From Chryseobacterium potabilaquae (GTDB lineage Bacteria; Bacteroidota; Bacteroidia; Flavobacteriales; Weeksellaceae), in NCBI RefSeq assembly GCF_902728265.1, contig NZ_CACVBR010000007.1, positions 62,001 to 126,000 of the forward strand: DNA of 64,000 nucleotides, written 5' to 3'. Made by a program: the position numbers and the translations under genes. The stretch's first letter is position 1. Each line of letters begins with the position of its first letter. Under the pieces are notes generated by a model that worked only from the letters and a program-made list of their open reading frames with translations, was not told the origin of the DNA and ran no database searches. Positions 45,566-54,555 of this stretch are shown here, piece by piece.

Positions 45566-45643
45566 ATCGTAGTATTTATTTAAAGGTGATATAGAACCTT
45601 TTTTTGATTTTATGATTTTATATAGTAAGACTGAAAAATCAAA

Positions 45644-45651
45644 CAAATGTA
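45644..45651 (-). promoter_or_regulatory. -7 promoter box of the LLM gene
   Basis: TACATTTG (TAnnTTTG) on the minus strand; supports the start at 45565 with a leader of about 70 nt. Confidence 0.45.
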
Positions 45652-45848
45652 AAACATATAAATTGCATTAGTTACTTTTGGTAATTGATAAGGCTGATTG
45701 ATGTATTGAGAAAAAAACTATTAAAAAATGGCAAATAATATTTATATTTTTTGTAGAAACGTACTATTTGAGCATTTAATACTTCTAAGCCATGCTGCTA
45801 TAACTAATGATGAAAATCAAATAAAAATAAATTCAATAGCAAAAACAA

Positions 45849-47984
45849 TTATTTTTCTTTTTCCTTCTGATAATTATAATGATTCAAGAGTATCCTTATT
45901 TCGTTAAATTCAAAATTACTTGGTAATGAATTTTTCCATTTCGTTAAAGTTTCATGAACATTTTTATTAAACTCATTTTCAAAAGCCTTAATCTTATCTG
46001 AAGTAATCACTCTTGAAATATCCAATAAACCTTGTTCAGCAAATTTTGCCAAATGACCAATCACCGTTTCCTTTACCAATCCCCTTTCCAATGCTATTTC
46101 GGCAATAGTTTTTCCTTGCTCAAATAATTGAAAAGTGAGAACTTGAGACGGAACTTTTGCCACCTTCATGCTAATTTCCTTATTATTTTTCTCTTCCAAA
46201 AGTTTCGTTTCCAACAAATGGATTTCTTTTAAACTATTCAAATACTCTTCAATATCTTCTAGCCAAATTCGAAATTCCTCGTTATATTGTTTTAGTCCCT
46301 TTGCCCCTTTAACTTCAGCATACAACTCTTTTAAGGGATTGAAAACTTTATCTTTAATTTCAGTAAAAAAGAAATTAACAGCTCCTTTTACCTTGCTCTC
46401 AATTTCTGACCATTCTTCCTTATTATCTATAAAATTATTTACCTTTTGAGAAATTACTCTTTCTAATTTTTCGAAAATTTTACCTAAATTAATGATATCA
46501 TGTTTCAATTGAAGGTATAGCTGATTAGTTTTCACATGATCTATACTTTTTGCAGTAAGAGAGAGTTTATTCCAATCTTCTAATTCCTTTAAAAACCATA
46601 GACAATCAACGGTACGAAGAACTTTTCTGATACTATAATCATATTTTTCTTGACTCAAAATGGACTCCACATGATCATTGGCAACGGTATCTGTATGAAA
46701 ATTTAAAATTCTATTATCTTTAAAAATAACTTCAGGAGTAATTTTAGATTTTAAAACAATTCCTTCCAATGTTCTGCAACGTGATAATGCTACATATACT
46801 TGTCCCGCAGTAAAACTTTTTCCTGCATCAATGATTACTTTATCAAATGTTAATCCCTGACTTTTATGGATAGTAACCGCCCAAGCTAGTTTGATAGGAA
46901 ACTGTTCAAAGCTTCCCAAAACTTCCTCTTTAATATTTTTATCATGATCTAAAAAATATTTTTTCTGTTCCCAAACTTCACGTTTTACTGTAATTTCTCT
47001 TTCACCACCCTCTAAAATAACTTTAATTTCGTTTTCCTCTAAACCTGAAATTTCTCCCAATTTTCCATTGAAATATTTCTTTTCACCGGAAATATCATTT
47101 CGAATAAACATGATTTGCGCTCCAATCTTTAATTCTAAAAATTGTTCATTGGGAAACTGATTTTCTTTAAATTCTCCAAAAAGTTTGGCTTCATATATTG
47201 TAGGATCAACTTTTATTTCAGTCAATTCTTTTTGATTGATTTCATCCGCCATTTTGTTATGGGAACATAAATATACATAAGACTCCTTCCCCATTTCAAA
47301 ATTCGGATCATATCTTTCATTAAGATAATCAAAATCAATGTTAGCAATATCGCCATCCCGAATCGCATTTAAAATATCTAAAAACTCCTCATCAGATTGT
47401 CGATACACTTTTGTTAACTCAATGGTAATCAAAGGAATTTCTTTAATAGCAAGACTATCAAAAAAGAAAGGTGAAGGATAGAACATTTTTAAGATATGTT
47501 CATCTCTTACCACAGGAGGAAGCTGGTATAAATCTCCGATAAACAACATCTGAACCCCTCCAAAACGTTGAGCATTTCTCCTGATAAACCTCAAAGAAAA
47601 ATCCATCATATCCAATACATCTGCCCTCAACATCGAAACCTCATCAATGATAATAATCTCAACCTCTCGTAAGAGTTTAAGTTTATCTTTTCGATACTTA
47701 AAATGAGGCATTAAATCTGCAATATTATTGGCTAAAGTGGTATCAATTCTTTCTGTTGTAGGCAAAAACGTTCTTAAGGGCAATCCAAACATGGAGTGAA
47801 TGGTAACACCACCGGCATTCATTGCAGCAATTCCAGTAGGAGCTACTACAATATGTTTTTTTCTTGTTCGTTTTACAAAATCATTTAGAAAAGTAGTTTT
47901 TCCTGTTCCTGCTTTTCCTGTAAGAAAAACACTTCTGTTAGTATGCTCTATTAAATCAAAAAAATGGTTGTTCATCGTCGTCAA
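45849..47984 (-). CDS. Pif1/RecD-like SF1B helicase with C-terminal HTH
   Basis: A 711-residue AAA/SF1 helicase. Motifs are SVFLTGKAGTGKTTFLNDF (Walker A, near 14), VEIIIIDEVSMLRADVLD (Walker B, near 108), FIGDLYQLPPV (motif III), the late KSQGLTFDKVIIDAG and VYVALSRCRTLEGI. The middle part (430-610) is helical. The end (about 635-700) has a helix-turn-helix of the HTH_40 type (FEQGKTIAEIALERGLVKETVIGHL, read near residues 636-660). Such Bacteroidota proteins probably act 5'-3' on DNA forks or R-loops. Confidence 0.9.
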   Translation of the reverse strand: MTTMNNHFFDLIEHTNRSVFLTGKAGTGKTTFLNDFVKRTRKKHIVVAPTGIAAMNAGGVTIHSMFGLPLRTFLPTTERIDTTLANNIADLMPHFKYRKDKLKLLREVEIIIIDEVSMLRADVLDMMDFSLRFIRRNAQRFGGVQMLFIGDLYQLPPVVRDEHILKMFYPSPFFFDSLAIKEIPLITIELTKVYRQSDEEFLDILNAIRDGDIANIDFDYLNERYDPNFEMGKESYVYLCSHNKMADEINQKELTEIKVDPTIYEAKLFGEFKENQFPNEQFLELKIGAQIMFIRNDISGEKKYFNGKLGEISGLEENEIKVILEGGEREITVKREVWEQKKYFLDHDKNIKEEVLGSFEQFPIKLAWAVTIHKSQGLTFDKVIIDAGKSFTAGQVYVALSRCRTLEGIVLKSKITPEVIFKDNRILNFHTDTVANDHVESILSQEKYDYSIRKVLRTVDCLWFLKELEDWNKLSLTAKSIDHVKTNQLYLQLKHDIINLGKIFEKLERVISQKVNNFIDNKEEWSEIESKVKGAVNFFFTEIKDKVFNPLKELYAEVKGAKGLKQYNEEFRIWLEDIEEYLNSLKEIHLLETKLLEEKNNKEISMKVAKVPSQVLTFQLFEQGKTIAEIALERGLVKETVIGHLAKFAEQGLLDISRVITSDKIKAFENEFNKNVHETLTKWKNSLPSNFEFNEIRILLNHYNYQKEKEK

Positions 47985-48058
47985 AATTACGGAAATGAAT
48001 TTGTTTTTTTTATCTTAGCATCAGTTTAAAAAAATTATTGATCAGAAATAGAATATCT

Positions 48059-48499
48059 ATGAAAAGTTCATTAAAACATATTGCAATTTTAACATTCTCC
48101 TTAATTTCTTTCTCTTCATGTAACACACAAAAAATAGCCAATACGAATCTTCCACAAGATATTTCAGAAAGACCCATTGATGAGAGCAGTAAAAAATACG
48201 ATGAAGCTCAACTAGATAAACTTAAAGCATCCATTGAAGGAGAAATTTCAAAAGAAAAATGTACTAATGCTACTCAATGGACATTTGCCCCCATGGGAGC
48301 AAAATCCTGTGGTGGCCCTCAATTATATATAGCATATCCAAAAGATAAGGAAGCTACTATCTTACCTAAAATTAATGATTATACAGAAAAAATAAAAACG
48401 TTTAATGACAAATATGATATTGTATCTGATTGTATAATGGTAATGCCTCCCACCTCAATTAAATGCAAAAATGGTAAAGCAGAACTTATTACTTCATAA
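48059..48499 (+). CDS. Hypothetical lipoprotein
   Basis: I start at 48059, where a lipoprotein signal follows (basic start, hydrophobic ILTFSLISF, then SSC). The mature part is about 125 residues with four Cys; KCTNATQWTF and AKSCGGPQLYIAYP recall proteins in which paired disulfides hold a small domain. No family recognised. Its own terminator follows. Confidence 0.8.
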   Translation: MKSSLKHIAILTFSLISFSSCNTQKIANTNLPQDISERPIDESSKKYDEAQLDKLKASIEGEISKEKCTNATQWTFAPMGAKSCGGPQLYIAYPKDKEATILPKINDYTEKIKTFNDKYDIVSDCIMVMPPTSIKCKNGKAELITS

Positions 48500-48502
48500 A
48501 TC

Positions 48503-48534
48503 AAAAAGCTCTATTGTAAAAAATAGAGCTTTTT
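48503..48534 (+). terminator. Terminator of the lipoprotein gene
   Basis: Perfect 13-bp arms AAAAAGCTCTATT/AATAGAGCTTTTT, 4 nt after the stop codon. Confidence 0.85.
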
Positions 48535-48573
48535 CAATGAGCTTACAAGCCCATTTATAGATATATTACATGA

Positions 48574-49110
48574 TTACCCTTCCACCTCTTTCACATTCTC
48601 TTTATACCAAGAAGAATATTTCACATAATTATTGGCAATCCTGTTGACTTCTCCTTCCAGTAATTGAGCAGAAATATCTTTAATTTTTCTTGCAGGAACT
48701 CCCCCCCATACTTCTCCGGATTTTATATGGGTCCCTTGAGTAACTACAGAACCTGCCCCTACAATAGAGTTTTCTTCTACAAGACAATCATCCATCACAA
48801 TAGCACCCATCCCAATCAAAACATTGTCTTGAATAGTACATCCGTGAACAATTGCATTATGACCAATAGAAACATTATTCCCAATATTTAAGGGGTGTTT
48901 CTGATAAGTACAGTGTAACATGGCGTTATCCTGAACATTTACTTTATCTCCCATTTTAATGTAATGAACATCTCCTCTAATCACCGCATTATACCACACA
49001 CTGCATTCTTTGCCCATAGTCACATCTCCAATAATTGTCGCTGTTTCAGCTAAAAAGGTACTTTCACCAATTTGGGGTACCTTACCTAAAAGTTCTTTTA
49101 TAAGTGCCAT
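48574..49110 (-). CDS. Gamma-type carbonic anhydrase family protein
   Basis: A 178-residue left-handed beta-helix protein with hexapeptide repeats from about 20 to 150. The metal-binding His are visible in HCTYQKHPLNIGNNVSIGHN and AIVHGC, as in YrdA/CaiE-type gamma carbonic anhydrases. GGVPARKIKD near 155 ends the helix. Enzyme activity in this subgroup is often unproven. Monocistronic, on the opposite strand to the Nfu gene. Confidence 0.92.
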   Translation of the reverse strand: MALIKELLGKVPQIGESTFLAETATIIGDVTMGKECSVWYNAVIRGDVHYIKMGDKVNVQDNAMLHCTYQKHPLNIGNNVSIGHNAIVHGCTIQDNVLIGMGAIVMDDCLVEENSIVGAGSVVTQGTHIKSGEVWGGVPARKIKDISAQLLEGEVNRIANNYVKYSSWYKENVKEVEG

Positions 49111-49256
49111 ATTTTAATTGTGATAAGTGATATTTTTGAAAAATTAAATTTAAAATATCATAATTTTTTAATTATAATGATAGCAAAAATCTAATTTCCA
49201 CTTTCTAACTACTAACTTCTAATTGCGTATTTTTGTAATTCAAATTTAACGAAAAA

Positions 49257-50135
49257 ATGCGTACCATACTTATTGAACCAACTGAAAACCCAAAAGTGAT
49301 GAAATTTGTTGCAGATTACAACTTAATTCCAGGGTCTTTGGAGTTGGACAGAGAATCGGATATTTCGGAAATTCCCTTAGCACAGGAACTTTTCAATTAT
49401 CCTTTTGTAGAAAGAATTTTCATTACGGCTAACTTTGTGGCAGTAGCAAAACAAGATACTGTAGAATGGGAACATGTAGTAGAAAGCCTAAAAAATGTGA
49501 TTGAAGATGAATTACTCGCTAATCCCAGAATTTATCTCCAAAAAAAGAAAGAAATGTATCAGATTTACGCTGAAATGACGCCAAATCCAAATGTTATGAA
49601 GTTTGTTTCTAACCAACTTCTTTTGGAGGGTTTTGTGGAAGTAAAATCAAGAAATGAGGCTGAGGAAGTTCCATTAGCTCAAAATATTTTTAAAGATTTT
49701 GATTTTGCTACTGAAGTTTTTATTTCTGATAATTTTGTGGCAGTAACAAAAGATAATTCTGTAGAATGGCATCAAATAATGATGGCTGTTCGTGCGTCTA
49801 TTGCGGACTATCTTCAAAACGGAGGTAAAATTTCAAACCTTGAACCTCAAAAACATGAAAATCCTGTGGAAAAAATAATCAATAGAGATTATACGGAGGA
49901 TGAGCAAAAAATTTCTGATATTTTAAATGAATATGTAGCGCCTGCCGTAGAAAATGATGGTGGAAAAATTTCATTAATGGAATACGATCAAGAGCACAAA
50001 ACCGCTAAAATGCTTTTACAAGGAGCTTGTTCGGGATGCCCAAGCTCTACAGCAACATTGAAAAATGGAATTGAAAATATTTTAAAACAATTCGTGCCGG
50101 ATCTGGTTGAAAAAGTAGAAGCCGTTAATGGATAA
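49257..50135 (+). CDS. Nfu-type iron-sulfur scaffold with two Nfu N-terminal domains
   Basis: A 292-residue protein. Two tandem copies of the Nfu_N domain (about 1-88 and 98-185) share PNVMKFV and PLAQ.IF motifs. A NifU-like C-terminal domain (about 205-290) follows, with the cluster-carrying CxxC in GACSGCPSSTATLKNGIE. It should carry and hand over 4Fe-4S clusters. The duplicated N-terminal domain is less common than a single one, though seen in Bacteroidota. A small lipoprotein gene and hemH follow closely. Confidence 0.93.
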   Translation: MRTILIEPTENPKVMKFVADYNLIPGSLELDRESDISEIPLAQELFNYPFVERIFITANFVAVAKQDTVEWEHVVESLKNVIEDELLANPRIYLQKKKEMYQIYAEMTPNPNVMKFVSNQLLLEGFVEVKSRNEAEEVPLAQNIFKDFDFATEVFISDNFVAVTKDNSVEWHQIMMAVRASIADYLQNGGKISNLEPQKHENPVEKIINRDYTEDEQKISDILNEYVAPAVENDGGKISLMEYDQEHKTAKMLLQGACSGCPSSTATLKNGIENILKQFVPDLVEKVEAVNG

Positions 50136-50144
50136 ACATCAAAT

Positions 50145-50582
50145 ATGAAAGTATATTTCCTTTTAATTGGCATCAGCCTCTTTTCATGTAGCAATAGACA
50201 GCAGCTTAATGATGGTATTCATGCCGATCTTATCGAAACAGGTTTAGCAAAAGACAGTATCCAAAAAATGGATATTGTTTTGGATAAATTAAACAAAAAA
50301 AACACTACTTTTCTGGATTATTATTTTCATAATTACTATGAACTAGATAAAGAGGTTGGGAACGAAATTAAAAAAGTAAAAGGAGAGGAATTTGTTTATA
50401 ATGCTAATGAGGAATACCAAGAGCTATTCACAAAATTAATGATAGAAAAAGGAAACCAATATTTAAAATCTTTGGATTTAACTGAAGATGAAGAAAGGTT
50501 GGCTCTGGAGGTATATATTTTACATTTAAAACAGAAATACGGTTCAGTGATTGATGAACGATTGAAAAATTTAAATAAATAA
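50145..50582 (+). CDS. Hypothetical lipoprotein
   Basis: A 145-residue protein with a short lipoprotein signal (FLLIGISLFSC). The mature part is helical and charged (AKDSIQKMDIVLDKLNKKNT near 35), no recognised family. It lies 9 nt after the Nfu gene, and its stop shares a base with the hemH start, so it is co-translated with ferrochelatase. Confidence 0.75.
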   Translation: MKVYFLLIGISLFSCSNRQQLNDGIHADLIETGLAKDSIQKMDIVLDKLNKKNTTFLDYYFHNYYELDKEVGNEIKKVKGEEFVYNANEEYQELFTKLMIEKGNQYLKSLDLTEDEERLALEVYILHLKQKYGSVIDERLKNLNK

Positions 50583-51610
50583 TGAAAGGAATTCTATTAG
50601 TAAATCTTGGTTCGCCGAAATCTACGGCAGTAAATGATGTAAAAGAATATCTAGATGAGTTCCTAATGGACGAAAGAGTAATTGATTATCGATGGATTTT
50701 CCGTGCTCTACTCGTTCGTGGAATTATTTTGAAAACACGACCTGCAAAATCCGCAGAAGCCTACAAAACCGTTTGGACGGATGAAGGCTCTCCTTTGGTT
50801 GTTATCACAGAAAAAATTCAGAAAAAGCTTCAAAGGCTAGTGGATGTTCCTGTCGAAATAGGAATGAGATATGCAGAGCCAAGTATTGAAACGGGAATAC
50901 AGAAGCTTGTCGATAAAGGGGTTTCTGAAATTGTACTCTTCCCACTCTATCCTCAATATGCTATGAGTACCACGGAAACTGTGATTGAGAAAGCAGAAGA
51001 GGTAAGAAAAAAGAAATTTTCGAATATAAAAATTAACTATATTCAACCCTTCTATAATAGGGATATCTATATTAATTGTCTTGCGGAAAGTATCAAGAAA
51101 AAACTTCCGGAAAGTTTTGATGCCCTACAATTCTCTTATCATGGAGTTCCTGAACGGCACATTTATAAAACAGACCCATCCAAAACATGTAAAATTGATG
51201 AAGCTAATTGTATCAATAGCCAAGTAGACACTCATAACGCTTATTGTTACAGACATCAGTGCTATAAAACTACAGAAGCTGTGATTGCAAAAATGGGGAT
51301 TCCGAAAGAAAAGTCAATTGTTTCTTTCCAATCCAGATTAGGGAAAGATAAATGGATTGAGCCTTATACGGATGAAACATTCGAAACCATTCCTAAGAAA
51401 GGAATAAAAGACTTAGTTGTTGTTTGTCCTGCTTTCGTTTCTGATTGTTTGGAAACTTTAGAAGAAATTTCGGTGGAGGGTAAAGAGCAGTTTCTCCATG
51501 CAGGTGGGCAAAACTTCCATTATATCCCCTGCCTTAACGATGAAGATGACTGGATTGATGTCATTAAAACCTTATGTCAGGAAAAATTAAATGATTTTTA
51601 TTTAGTATAA
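50582..51610 (+). CDS. hemH: Ferrochelatase
   Basis: Inserts ferrous iron into protoporphyrin IX, the last step of haem synthesis. The 342-residue protein has GILLVNLGSP at the start, the DEGSPLVVITEKIQKKL segment, IVLFPLYPQYAMSTTETVIE near 122 and the metal-site His in FSYHGVPERHI near 183. A Cys-rich insertion (Cys at CKIDEANC and CYRHQC, near 203-227) could hold a 2Fe-2S cluster, known for some bacterial ferrochelatases. Linkage to an Nfu cluster carrier upstream would fit. Confidence 0.96.
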   Translation: MKGILLVNLGSPKSTAVNDVKEYLDEFLMDERVIDYRWIFRALLVRGIILKTRPAKSAEAYKTVWTDEGSPLVVITEKIQKKLQRLVDVPVEIGMRYAEPSIETGIQKLVDKGVSEIVLFPLYPQYAMSTTETVIEKAEEVRKKKFSNIKINYIQPFYNRDIYINCLAESIKKKLPESFDALQFSYHGVPERHIYKTDPSKTCKIDEANCINSQVDTHNAYCYRHQCYKTTEAVIAKMGIPKEKSIVSFQSRLGKDKWIEPYTDETFETIPKKGIKDLVVVCPAFVSDCLETLEEISVEGKEQFLHAGGQNFHYIPCLNDEDDWIDVIKTLCQEKLNDFYLV

Positions 51611-51616
51611 AAATAT

Positions 51617-51641
51617 AATAACCTTCGTTTTGAAGGTTATT
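51617..51641 (+). terminator. Terminator of hemH
   Basis: Perfect 10-bp arms AATAACCTTC/GAAGGTTATT and a run of eight T, 7 nt after the hemH stop. Confidence 0.88.
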
Positions 51642-51739
51642 TTTTTTAATTTCACTTTATATCAAAAATAATTTTCCTAATCGCATTTCTATTCATCTTA
51701 TACTTTCAATTCTCTTTTTATAATGTTAGAATTAGTTTG

Positions 51740-52167
51740 TTATATTTGTATAATATAAGATAATGCATTATTCTTATGAAGCCATTTTACATTCGAGGGA
51801 TTATCATAATACCAAAATCCACGACATAACGTTCCTTATGTAGAACCTACTCCGGCTACTCCTGAATTGGCTGTGTTAAAAACAATAAAGCCATCATAAA
51901 AAGTAGGATAGTTGTTAGCTATTCCAAAAGGTCCTTGCGAAAAATTATCAAATAAAGTTAAATCTATTCTTGGAAATAATAACCCTTTCCTACGTTCGAT
52001 GTAGCATTATAAATAGGATTTGACGAAGCGCCAATAAATGCAGAGCTATGGGCCGCTGATGAATTAGCAGTACTATTAGCTATTCTTACTTGACTATAAA
52101 AATAACTTCCCGAGGCTAAAAGAATTAATAAGATAACCTTCTTTGTTTTAATAAATATATTTTTCAT
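51740..52167 (-). pseudogene. Frameshifted remnant of an exported repeat/surface protein
   Basis: The first 67 codons (from 52167) encode a signal peptide and VRIANSTANSSAAHSSAFIG up to a premature stop at 51964. A shift of frame continues the same protein with GLLFPRIDLTLFDNFSQGPF and FYDGFIVFNTANSGVAGVGS to about 51847. Another shift gives RGFWYYDNPSNVKWLHKN up to a stop at 51740. The KGLLFPR, N.A..G and GFWYYDN elements are those of short Chryseobacterium-type cell-surface proteins. At least two frameshifts, so dead. Confidence 0.75.
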
Positions 52168-52195
52168 TTCTAAAATATGTGTTTCATGTTAAGAT

Positions 52196-52378
52196 TTAGA
52201 ATCCGGAAACCCAATCCCATGATCCATTACTTGTACCTCCTAAATACACCAATATTCCAGAGTCACCAGCAATTACCTGAGTAGTTGAAGTGTTTCTAAG
52301 AGCAGGAGAAATATCCATATTGTTCAACCCAGTATTGGAAACGTAAACTTTTTTATCTATAGAAATTCCCCTTCAGAA
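52196..52378 (-). pseudogene. C-terminal fragment of a second surface protein gene
   Basis: An open frame without a start runs from about 52378 to the stop at 52196: VYVSNTGLNNMDISPALRNT, then VIAGDSGILVYLGGTSNG and an SWDWVSGF end. It looks like the C-terminus of a protein related to the remnant just downstream, so two paralogous genes in tandem have decayed here. The rest of 52379-52638 shows no gene. Confidence 0.65.
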
Positions 52379-52590
52379 TAAATTGAAGATTAGTCCTTTA
52401 TCTCTTAAATTAAAATGTAAAGTCTAAATAGAAAATATGGATAAATAGTTTTCATATCAAAATAGCACAAAAACACAAATAAATAAGAACCACCCCTAAA
52501 AAAAACAATAATAAATTGAAAAAATTATAAAAAAAACAACAATACCCTCTTTTTATTTTAAAACAAAACTGAAATTATAATATTTTTTCG

Positions 52591-52598
52591 TATATTTA
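52591..52598 (+). promoter_or_regulatory. Candidate promoter box of the toxin-antitoxin pair
   Basis: TATATTTA, one base off TAnnTTTG, 40 nt before the antitoxin ATG. No palindrome typical of autoregulated pairs was found next to it. Confidence 0.35.
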
Positions 52599-52638
52599 CC
52601 CTATGAAATAAAATTTATTAATCTTAAAAATTAAAATA

Positions 52639-52866
52639 ATGAATACAACTATTGAAATTTTAAAAAATAAAATTGAAAGTTTTACTCCAGAACTTTTGGA
52701 AGCATTTGTAAAAATGGTAGAACGTTTTGAGGTTAAAAGAGAATTTATAATTCCTCAATTTCAATTGGATGAAGTTTTATATAGGATTCAATTTCATGAT
52801 GAAAACCCTAAGACTAAATTAGATTTTTACGAAAATATCACAGAGCTTCAAAAAGATTGTGCATAA
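52639..52866 (+). CDS. Antitoxin-like small protein of a RelE/ParE module
   Basis: A 75-residue acidic, helical protein (IEILKNKIESFTPELLEAFV at the start). The second half, REFIIPQFQLDEVLYRIQFH, resembles addiction-module antitoxins that wrap the toxin with an extended C-terminus. It ends one base before the toxin ATG. No DNA-binding domain is evident, so regulation may be weak or indirect. Identified mainly by its neighbour. Confidence 0.7.
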   Translation: MNTTIEILKNKIESFTPELLEAFVKMVERFEVKREFIIPQFQLDEVLYRIQFHDENPKTKLDFYENITELQKDCA

Positions 52867-52867
52867 A

Positions 52868-53131
52868 ATGAAAGTATTTCTCTCTTCCATTGCAAAAAAT
52901 GACATAAGACTTCTTATGAGGGTTTTTAATGCAGAAAAAACATACAAAGGGATGGATTTCCTCGAGGGCTTAAAGGAATCGATTGGCCAAATTCTGCAAT
53001 ATTCGGAAACCCCGGAAAAAAGATGTAGAAAAGTTACTGTCAATAAAATGCAAAATTTCCCCGTGAATATTCATTATATTTTTGAAGATGAAGAGAGTCT
53101 TTTAGTAACCGCTATTTTTAAAGAAAATTAA
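52868..53131 (+). CDS. RelE/ParE family toxin
   Basis: An 87-residue protein starting at the ATG at 52868. The RelE/ParE fold is suggested by MKVFLSSIAKNDIRLLM at the start, an FLEGLKESIGQILQYSETP helix, RKVTVNKMQNFPVNIHYIFE and the final beta strands SLLVTAIF. This pattern (basic middle, FPxxIxYxxE) is close to ParE/YoeB-like toxins that cut mRNA at the ribosome or poison gyrase; which of the two is not clear. Coupled to the antitoxin gene and closed by a terminator. Confidence 0.82.
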   Translation: MKVFLSSIAKNDIRLLMRVFNAEKTYKGMDFLEGLKESIGQILQYSETPEKRCRKVTVNKMQNFPVNIHYIFEDEESLLVTAIFKEN

Positions 53132-53231
53132 GGATTAAAGTGAGAAAGGGGCATTCCTCTCTTTTAATTATATTATTTGAATAAATATTTGATCAACCTA
53201 GACCTATTATTACACAATGCCTATTGGCAAT

Positions 53232-53258
53232 AACCTTGTAGAGTGCTTCTATAAGGTT
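53232..53258 (+). terminator. Terminator of the toxin-antitoxin operon
   Basis: Arms AACCTTGTAGA/TCTATAAGGTT (one G-U) with a short loop and a T-run on the plus strand. Confidence 0.75.
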
Positions 53259-53273
53259 TTTTAATCCTATTTT

Positions 53274-54485
53274 TCACCTCACAGGAGTTCTAAACTCTCC
53301 ATAACCCAACAATCCATCATAGTTTCTGCCGAAAGGTTTGTAATATAAGAATGCTTGATAAAGGTTTTCTGTCTGCCAAAAATTTCCATTAATCTCTCCA
53401 AAATTTAAATTCCCATCCTGCCCTTTTGTGGCCAGAATATAATTGTAAAAACCTTGTTTAAGATATATTTTTGCAACATATTTTTTAGCTGCTTCATCGT
53501 AATACATTTGATTTTCTTTACTTGGCTTAAAATCATTAAAACCTCCTAAAATATAAATTTCTTTATCTACAGGTTCTGAGTCCAAAGAGAAGTAGACCCA
53601 AGAATAATCTCCTTCCCTTTCTGCATTTCTTTCAATTCCCATATCATTTCTTCGATAATACCAAGCTCCATTTACATCTGGCTGGTATTGATAGTTCAAA
53701 GGAAATGCCCAAACGGAATGAAGATAGGTATGATTCACTCCATCTTTCACCTCCGTAGCCTGAACCATATCCGCTGCTCTATTCATATTTTTGCTATCAA
53801 AATAATAAAACTCATTATTTCCCGGAAAAGCAAGATTCATTTGTTGAAAAAGCAACTGATTTCCTAGTGCAACACTAGGTTTTAAATTATTTACTGTAAC
53901 ATTGGGATTATTATTTTGCATCACATTCAAAGTCGTTGAGCTTACATTGGCAGAAAGATCACCTCCTTTAGAAACTACTTTTACCTCCACTCTTTGATTG
54001 ACGTTGGGATTCCTTACATCTGCCACCCTAGAGACATTCAAAGCAATATTAACCCCATCTTCTACCACACAAAACCTTCTTTTAAAAAGAGGTTTTTCAA
54101 CCGAATCCTTATATACAATTAATTCAAAATTTCCTGAAATTTTGGGTTGTATTTTATCATTGGGAAAATTTAAAGTATAATGGGTATAAGATTGCAAAGT
54201 ATTAAATGAATATTGAAATTTATCCAATAATCCATTTAAACTCCCATTAGCAATTTCTGTAAAAAAAAGTTGATCATCATTCCAATTGCGATCATAATGT
54301 TTAATAGTATATCTATAAATTTCACTAGCGTTGGTAAGATCATCAAAACTTAAAACCAATTGCTGATTAAAATTAATGATGGGAGTCTCATCATTCGTTT
54401 GAGGATTAAATAATTGTATGCTTTGGATATTTTGTCCAAAAAACAAACCACCCAAAGAAATTAAAAATATTTGCAATGTTTTCAT
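53274..54485 (-). CDS. DUF5103 (type IX secretion plug-like) protein
   Basis: A 403-residue exported protein with signal peptide (about 1-18) and beta-rich DUF5103 layout: IQSIQLFNPQTNDETPII, YRYTIKHYDRNWNDDQLFF, and a C-terminal domain with YRRNDMGIERNAEREGDYSW and YILGGFNDFKPS. Proteins of this family are linked in Bacteroidota to the type IX secretion system as plug-like partners of SprA; this is family knowledge, not visible here. It is divergent from the MBL gene. Confidence 0.85.
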   Translation of the reverse strand: MKTLQIFLISLGGLFFGQNIQSIQLFNPQTNDETPIINFNQQLVLSFDDLTNASEIYRYTIKHYDRNWNDDQLFFTEIANGSLNGLLDKFQYSFNTLQSYTHYTLNFPNDKIQPKISGNFELIVYKDSVEKPLFKRRFCVVEDGVNIALNVSRVADVRNPNVNQRVEVKVVSKGGDLSANVSSTTLNVMQNNNPNVTVNNLKPSVALGNQLLFQQMNLAFPGNNEFYYFDSKNMNRAADMVQATEVKDGVNHTYLHSVWAFPLNYQYQPDVNGAWYYRRNDMGIERNAEREGDYSWVYFSLDSEPVDKEIYILGGFNDFKPSKENQMYYDEAAKKYVAKIYLKQGFYNYILATKGQDGNLNFGEINGNFWQTENLYQAFLYYKPFGRNYDGLLGYGEFRTPVR

Positions 54486-54529
54486 TATTACGAATATAGC
54501 GAAAAATAAGCAGTTTCTTAATAATATCG

Positions 54530-54537
54530 TATTTTTG
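54530..54537 (+). promoter_or_regulatory. -7 promoter box of the cytoplasmic MBL gene
   Basis: TATTTTTG, 18 nt before the ATG at 54556; it supports that start against the longer open frame from 54418. Confidence 0.5.
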
Positions 54538-54555
54538 AATAAAAAAAAATCAGAT

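Noticed and set aside
45728-45907. 59-codon plus-strand ORF starting MANNIYIFCRN
   Set aside because: Its second half is antisense to the end of the helicase gene, it lacks a promoter box, and it has no recognisable features; treated as chance.
54418-54555. 46-codon N-terminal extension of the cytoplasmic MBL hydrolase
   Set aside because: It overlaps the divergent DUF5103 gene and the TATTTTTG promoter box; MBL proteins of this group begin near the ATG at 54556.
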